Shown piece after piece: positions 6,765 through 9,015 of a stretch of DNA of 9,015 bases. The stretch's first letter is position 1. Each line of letters opens with the position of its first letter. The position numbers and the translations under genes were made by a program. The notes beneath the pieces are model-generated. The model was not told the origin of the DNA. It saw nothing but the letters and a program-made list of their open reading frames with translations, and ran no database searches. Location: contig JAISLV010000019.1 in NCBI GenBank assembly GCA_031277075.1, forward strand, positions 1 through 9,015, given 5' to 3'. Source of the stretch: Endomicrobium sp. (GTDB taxonomy: Bacteria; Elusimicrobiota; Endomicrobiia; Endomicrobiales; Endomicrobiaceae).

Positions 6765-7013
6765 TTATTTATCGTTTTCGGCGTCCGCCGAAAATGCTTT
6801 CATTTCAAGTTGTTTATCGTCTCTTTTTGTAACTATTTTTTCTTTAAGCCAATTGTCCACAATGTCTTTTGAAAACCTATACTGCCTGCCGATTTTTGAA
6901 GCCGGAATTTTCTTTTGTTTAATAAGACTATAAATTTTAGACTTTCCGATACCTAAATATTCGGAAAGCTCTTTTATGTCCATTATCTGTTTGCTTGTGT
7001 TTTTATTTTCCAT
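6765..7013 (-). CDS. Helix-turn-helix DNA-binding protein, excisionase/MerR-like (HTH_17 type)
   Basis: An 82-residue protein. Residues 11-57 form the compact winged-helix fold of the excisionase-type family: MDIKELSEYLGIGKSKIYSLI (11-31) is the helix-turn-helix and KKIPASKIGRQYRFSKDIVDNWL (34-56) the wing and closing helix. Members bind short DNA sites as transcription regulators or as recombination directionality factors. The C-terminal 20 residues are polar and look disordered. No integrase or phage gene is nearby, so a regulator or DNA-architecture role is more likely than excision. The first ATG is used; upstream there is only a weak purine stretch, and the alternative ATG at codon 11 has no better site. 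Its stop is 30 bases before the lysine-rich gene, so the two probably form an operon. The specific target is unknown. Confidence 0.87.
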   Translation of the reverse strand: MENKNTSKQIMDIKELSEYLGIGKSKIYSLIKQKKIPASKIGRQYRFSKDIVDNWLKEKIVTKRDDKQLEMKAFSADAENDK

Positions 7014-7054
7014 ATTTTAGTTTTCTTTATCATTAGTTTTTATCTACAGTTAAA

Positions 7055-7083
7055 ATATTATAACTATTATCACTTTTTGTCAA
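7055..7083 (-). promoter_or_regulatory. Promoter of the HTH / lysine-rich protein operon
   Basis: On the minus strand a perfect TTGACA (7083-7078) is followed after 17 bp by TAATAT (7060-7055), overlapping a perfect TATAAT (7062-7057) at a 15-bp spacing. Transcription would start about 35 bases upstream of the HTH start codon. Confidence 0.65.
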
Positions 7084-7199
7084 GTATTATTTTTTATTAT
7101 TAAACATTCCTTTATTTTCACAGATTTTATGTTTTACTGTTATTTATTGCATTTTAGAACGTTTTGCTTGTGATAAATATCATCTATTATTGTTTATTG
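7084..7199. other. AT-rich spacer upstream of the HTH promoter
   Basis: No gene or RNA is seen. The only structure I note is the inverted repeat TGATA-AA-TATCA at 7171-7182, which could be a protein-binding site but may well be chance in such AT-rich DNA. The rest of the gene-free region up to 7385 is filled by the palindromic repeat copy B and a terminator. Confidence 0.4.
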
Positions 7200-7205
7200 C
7201 CAAAT

Positions 7206-7322
7206 GGGTGTCTCTAAAAACCCTAATGCCCGTCCTTGCTCTTAGGACGCGGCTTGCATTTTCTTCTTTGAACTGTCGCAAAATTTGCGGCAATTACGAA
7301 CATTATAGGTTTTTAGAGACAT
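7206..7322. mobile_element. MITE-like palindromic element, copy B (short form, 117 bp)
   Basis: Perfect 14-bp terminal inverted repeats TGTCTCTAAAAACC (7209-7222) and GGTTTTTAGAGACA (7308-7321). Allowing a gap, the pairing continues inward with CTAATG and CATTATAG. CCAAAT occurs immediately outside both ends (7200-7205 and 7323-7328), as a target-site duplication would. Part of it (TGG/CCA) can also be read as an extension of the inverted repeat. Internal hairpins are CGTCCT/AGGACG (7231-7249) and CGCAAA/TTTGCG. The core matches copy A at 80 of 84 bases. The element has no coding capacity, so movement would need a transposase supplied from elsewhere. A REP-like or structured-RNA role is the alternative. 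Confidence 0.75.
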
Positions 7323-7328
7323 CCAAAT

Positions 7329-7355
7329 AAAAAAACCGCTTTTCAAAAAGCGGTT
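7329..7355 (-). terminator. Rho-independent terminator of the TPR / membrane protein / exonuclease operon
   Basis: AACCGCTTTT at 7334-7343 pairs with AAAAGCGGTT at 7346-7355. On the minus strand the stem runs into seven T (7335-7329). It lies about 30 bases after the exonuclease stop and directly abuts the right flank of the palindromic element. Confidence 0.93.
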
Positions 7356-7385
7356 GCATATTTGCGTTTAATATTATGATTTATA

Positions 7386-7943
7386 TTATTTATATGTTTT
7401 AAGTTTTATCTCATCTATTCCCTTTCTATACATATTTGAAAACAAATACTTTGAAACTGAAAACATAGTTAAAACGTCAGCCATAGCGCGATGAGCCGTT
7501 TCAATTTCTAATCCTATAGCCTTTGCTATCGCTCCGAGAGCGTTTGAATCAAAAGAAAAATATTTTCTTGCAAGCTCAAGAGTGTCTATATATTGAAATG
7601 TTTTTGAATTTATCCCGCTTTCTTTTAATTCTTTGCTTACGAAAGACAAATCAAATTTTGCATTATGACATACAATTGTCGCATCGGACATAAACTCCGC
7701 TACATCTTTTGCAATTTCTGAAAACGCAGGAAAATCCTTTACCATATAGTCGTATATAAAATGAACGCGGGAACATTCTAAAGGTATCGGGCATTTCGGA
7801 TTTACAAGCGTTTCATAGCTTTTGGTTTTGCCGTTTTTAACTTTCAGCATTGCGATTTCAACGATTTTTGCGCCGTTTGCAGGACTTAAACCTGTAGTTT
7901 CTATATCAAGGAAGATAAGATTGTCGGGATTGCTTGTAAACAT
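7386..7943 (-). CDS. DEDDh 3'-5' exonuclease, DnaQ-like (DNA polymerase III epsilon type)
   Basis: A 185-residue stand-alone exonuclease domain. The family removes nucleotides from 3' ends using two metal ions, for proofreading or DNA/RNA trimming. Catalytic residues are all present: D13 and E15 in FLDIETTG (Exo I), D98 in CHNAKFD (Exo II), and H151 and D156 in AHRAMADV (Exo III). The usual IHGIT-like stretch reads HFIYDYMV (61-68). There is no clamp-binding or polymerase domain, so it could be the epsilon subunit or an accessory exonuclease; the sequence alone does not decide, so I give no symbol. GGAG four bases before the ATG supports the start. It is the last gene of a three-gene run, 23 bases after the membrane protein gene, and is followed by a strong terminator. 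Confidence 0.93.
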   Translation of the reverse strand: MFTSNPDNLIFLDIETTGLSPANGAKIVEIAMLKVKNGKTKSYETLVNPKCPIPLECSRVHFIYDYMVKDFPAFSEIAKDVAEFMSDATIVCHNAKFDLSFVSKELKESGINSKTFQYIDTLELARKYFSFDSNALGAIAKAIGLEIETAHRAMADVLTMFSVSKYLFSNMYRKGIDEIKLKTYK

Positions 7944-7966
7944 AAAACTCCGAAAAATAAACTGCT

Positions 7967-8296
7967 TTAATATTGCGTAGTCTTAAAAAACGCTACGGCT
8001 GCCATTACGTAACAAAAAGCGCTAAAAACCGCCCAAAAAATTTTAAAAGATATTGCGCGCTGCTTCATTTTAAACATTTTAGAAAGCAAAGCGTATAAAT
8101 ATTTATAGAACAAATAAATTAAAAGAGCCGCCAAGAAACTCGTCAAAGTTATCGCCGCAAAAATTATAAGAGGATATATAAAAATCATCGCGGGATTTTC
8201 CGAGATAAGCAGTATTTGTTTGTTTATAAAATAATACAGAGCAAAACTGAAAACGTATAAAATTATAAAGAAAACGTATTTTTTATTATAAAACAT
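7967..8296 (-). CDS. Small membrane protein with three predicted transmembrane helices
   Basis: A 109-residue protein I do not recognise. It has three hydrophobic segments at about residues 7-27, 36-64 and 85-105. The loop between the second and third (about 70-84: LLSKMFKMKQRAISF) is basic, so by the positive-inside rule it should face the cytoplasm. There are no catalytic or metal-binding motifs. The start is well supported: GAGG four to five bases upstream, placed over the end of the upstream TPR gene. Only 2 bases separate the TPR stop codon from this ATG, so translation is probably coupled and the two proteins may work together. The function is unknown. Confidence 0.8.
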   Translation of the reverse strand: MFYNKKYVFFIILYVFSFALYYFINKQILLISENPAMIFIYPLIIFAAITLTSFLAALLIYLFYKYLYALLSKMFKMKQRAISFKIFWAVFSAFCYVMAAVAFFKTTQY

Positions 8297-8298
8297 TT

Positions 8299-9015
8299 TT
8301 ACCTCAAATCTATGCCCATATTTCTCAATTCATACACGGCGTCGTCGTTTCCGCAATAGGCGGCTTTTTTAAAATATTCAGCGGCGTCGTTTTGTCTTCC
8401 GACCTCTTTATAAGACAATCCTAAAAGATAGTTAGCTTTATCGCTGTCGGGATTGACATGCAGAGCTTTCAAATACCATTCTATAGCTTTGTCATAGTTT
8501 TTCTGTTCTGAATAAATACCGCCTATTTTAATGTAGGAAATTATAAAATCAGAATTTATTTCAATAGCTTTATTATAGTAGCGCAAAGCGTTTTCTATCT
8601 CGTTCATTTTAACGAGCATATCGCCCATATTGCAATAAGCGGCTACAAAAGAATAATCGGCGTCTATGGCTCTTTTATAATACGACGCGGCTTCTTTATA
8701 TCTCTCTTCTTCTCTAAAAGTATGCCCTATAAGATTGTAAAAACCAGCTTGGCTGAAATTGCCCGAAAGCAAGGCTCTTCTATACCAAGCTCTTGCTGTT
8801 TCCTGCATGCCGCAGGCGCGATAACTTAATCCCGTAAGCAGATAATATTTTTCAACGTCGGGCGAAATCGCCGCGGCTTTTTCAAGGTATTGCGCCGCCT
8901 GTAAAAAATCGCCTTTATTGTTTGTCTCAGACGCTTTAAGATAATAAGCGTTTCCTATACAATAATAAGTTTCAGGGTTATTGTCGTCGCTTTCAATAGA
9001 ATATTTTAAATATTT
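8299..9015 (-). CDS. Tetratricopeptide repeat (TPR) protein, N-terminal part outside window
   Basis: The reading frame is open to the right edge with no stop, so 238 C-terminal residues of a longer protein are visible. The ATG at 8808 lies inside a repeat and is not the start. About six 34-residue TPR units are seen, for example YYLLTGLSYRACGMQETARAWYRRAL, FYNLIGHTFREEERYKEAASYYKRAI, AYCNMGDMLVKMNEIENALRYYNKAI and ANYLLGLSYKEVGRQNDAAEYFKKAA, with the Gly/Ala/Tyr/Ala pattern of the fold. TPR domains form helical solenoids that hold partner proteins. Nothing visible tells the partner; any signal peptide or enzymatic domain would lie upstream. The stop overlaps the ribosome binding site of the downstream membrane protein gene, so the two are in one operon. 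Confidence 0.92.
   Translation of the reverse strand, partial: KYLKYSIESDDNNPETYYCIGNAYYLKASETNNKGDFLQAAQYLEKAAAISPDVEKYYLLTGLSYRACGMQETARAWYRRALLSGNFSQAGFYNLIGHTFREEERYKEAASYYKRAIDADYSFVAAYCNMGDMLVKMNEIENALRYYNKAIEINSDFIISYIKIGGIYSEQKNYDKAIEWYLKALHVNPDSDKANYLLGLSYKEVGRQNDAAEYFKKAAYCGNDDAVYELRNMGIDLR
8302..8305 (-). promoter_or_regulatory. Ribosome binding site embedded in the end of the TPR gene
   Basis: GAGG on the minus strand lies in the last two sense codons of the TPR gene, next to its TAA stop and 5 bases before the ATG of the small membrane protein. The layout suggests translational coupling. Confidence 0.75.

Noticed and set aside
6765..7013. Phage or integrative-element excisionase
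   Set aside because: No integrase, attachment site or phage gene is visible, and many chromosomal regulators share this HTH type.
8806..8808. ATG as start of the TPR protein
   Set aside because: It falls within a TPR unit, and intact TPR sequence continues in frame to the right edge.

Overview
The window is AT-rich bacterial DNA with dense, mostly single-strand gene packing: one partial gene on the plus strand at the left edge, then everything on the minus strand. The gene set (ClpB, a short EpsC-type CysE, a stand-alone DnaQ-like exonuclease, TPR and membrane proteins, and a lysine-rich DNA-binding-like protein beside an excisionase-type HTH protein) fits a Gram-negative-like or candidate-phylum anaerobe. 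By style it reminds me of Elusimicrobiota such as Endomicrobium. That is an impression from composition and protein flavour, not a demonstrated assignment.

Layout. 1-1502 (+): C-terminal part of a polytopic membrane protein of the GT-C-like type, meeting clpB tail to tail with only 2 bp between. 1505-4117 (-): complete clpB, with a good sigma70-type promoter and an inverted repeat resembling the HrcA operator CIRCE at the expected place. 4200-4555: gene-free, holding an 86-bp sequence present twice in tandem. 4556-5419 (-): a family 8 glycosyltransferase. 5439-5616: first copy of a palindromic, MITE-like repeat. 5631-6302 (-): serine acetyltransferase with an extended -10 box almost touching its start codon. 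6333-6372: strong hairpin terminator. 6390-6734 (-): a small two-repeat protein with a histone-H1-like lysine tail, preceded at 6765-7013 by an HTH protein, probably co-transcribed from a promoter at 7055-7083. 7206-7322: second, shorter copy of the palindromic repeat, flanked by CCAAAT on both sides. 7329-7355: terminator of an operon running leftward from the right edge: TPR protein (partial), three-helix membrane protein, DnaQ-like exonuclease.

How it works together. Most units look like independent housekeeping genes: protein disaggregation (ClpB), cysteine synthesis (CysE), envelope glycan assembly (the GT8 enzyme and perhaps the GT-C-like protein) and DNA processing (exonuclease). The least familiar items are the HTH plus lysine-rich protein pair and the two related palindromic elements, which share an 84-bp core with 4 differences and carry terminal inverted repeats. 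I see no CRISPR array, tRNA, rRNA, transposase or phage gene, and no convincing new defence or mobile system.
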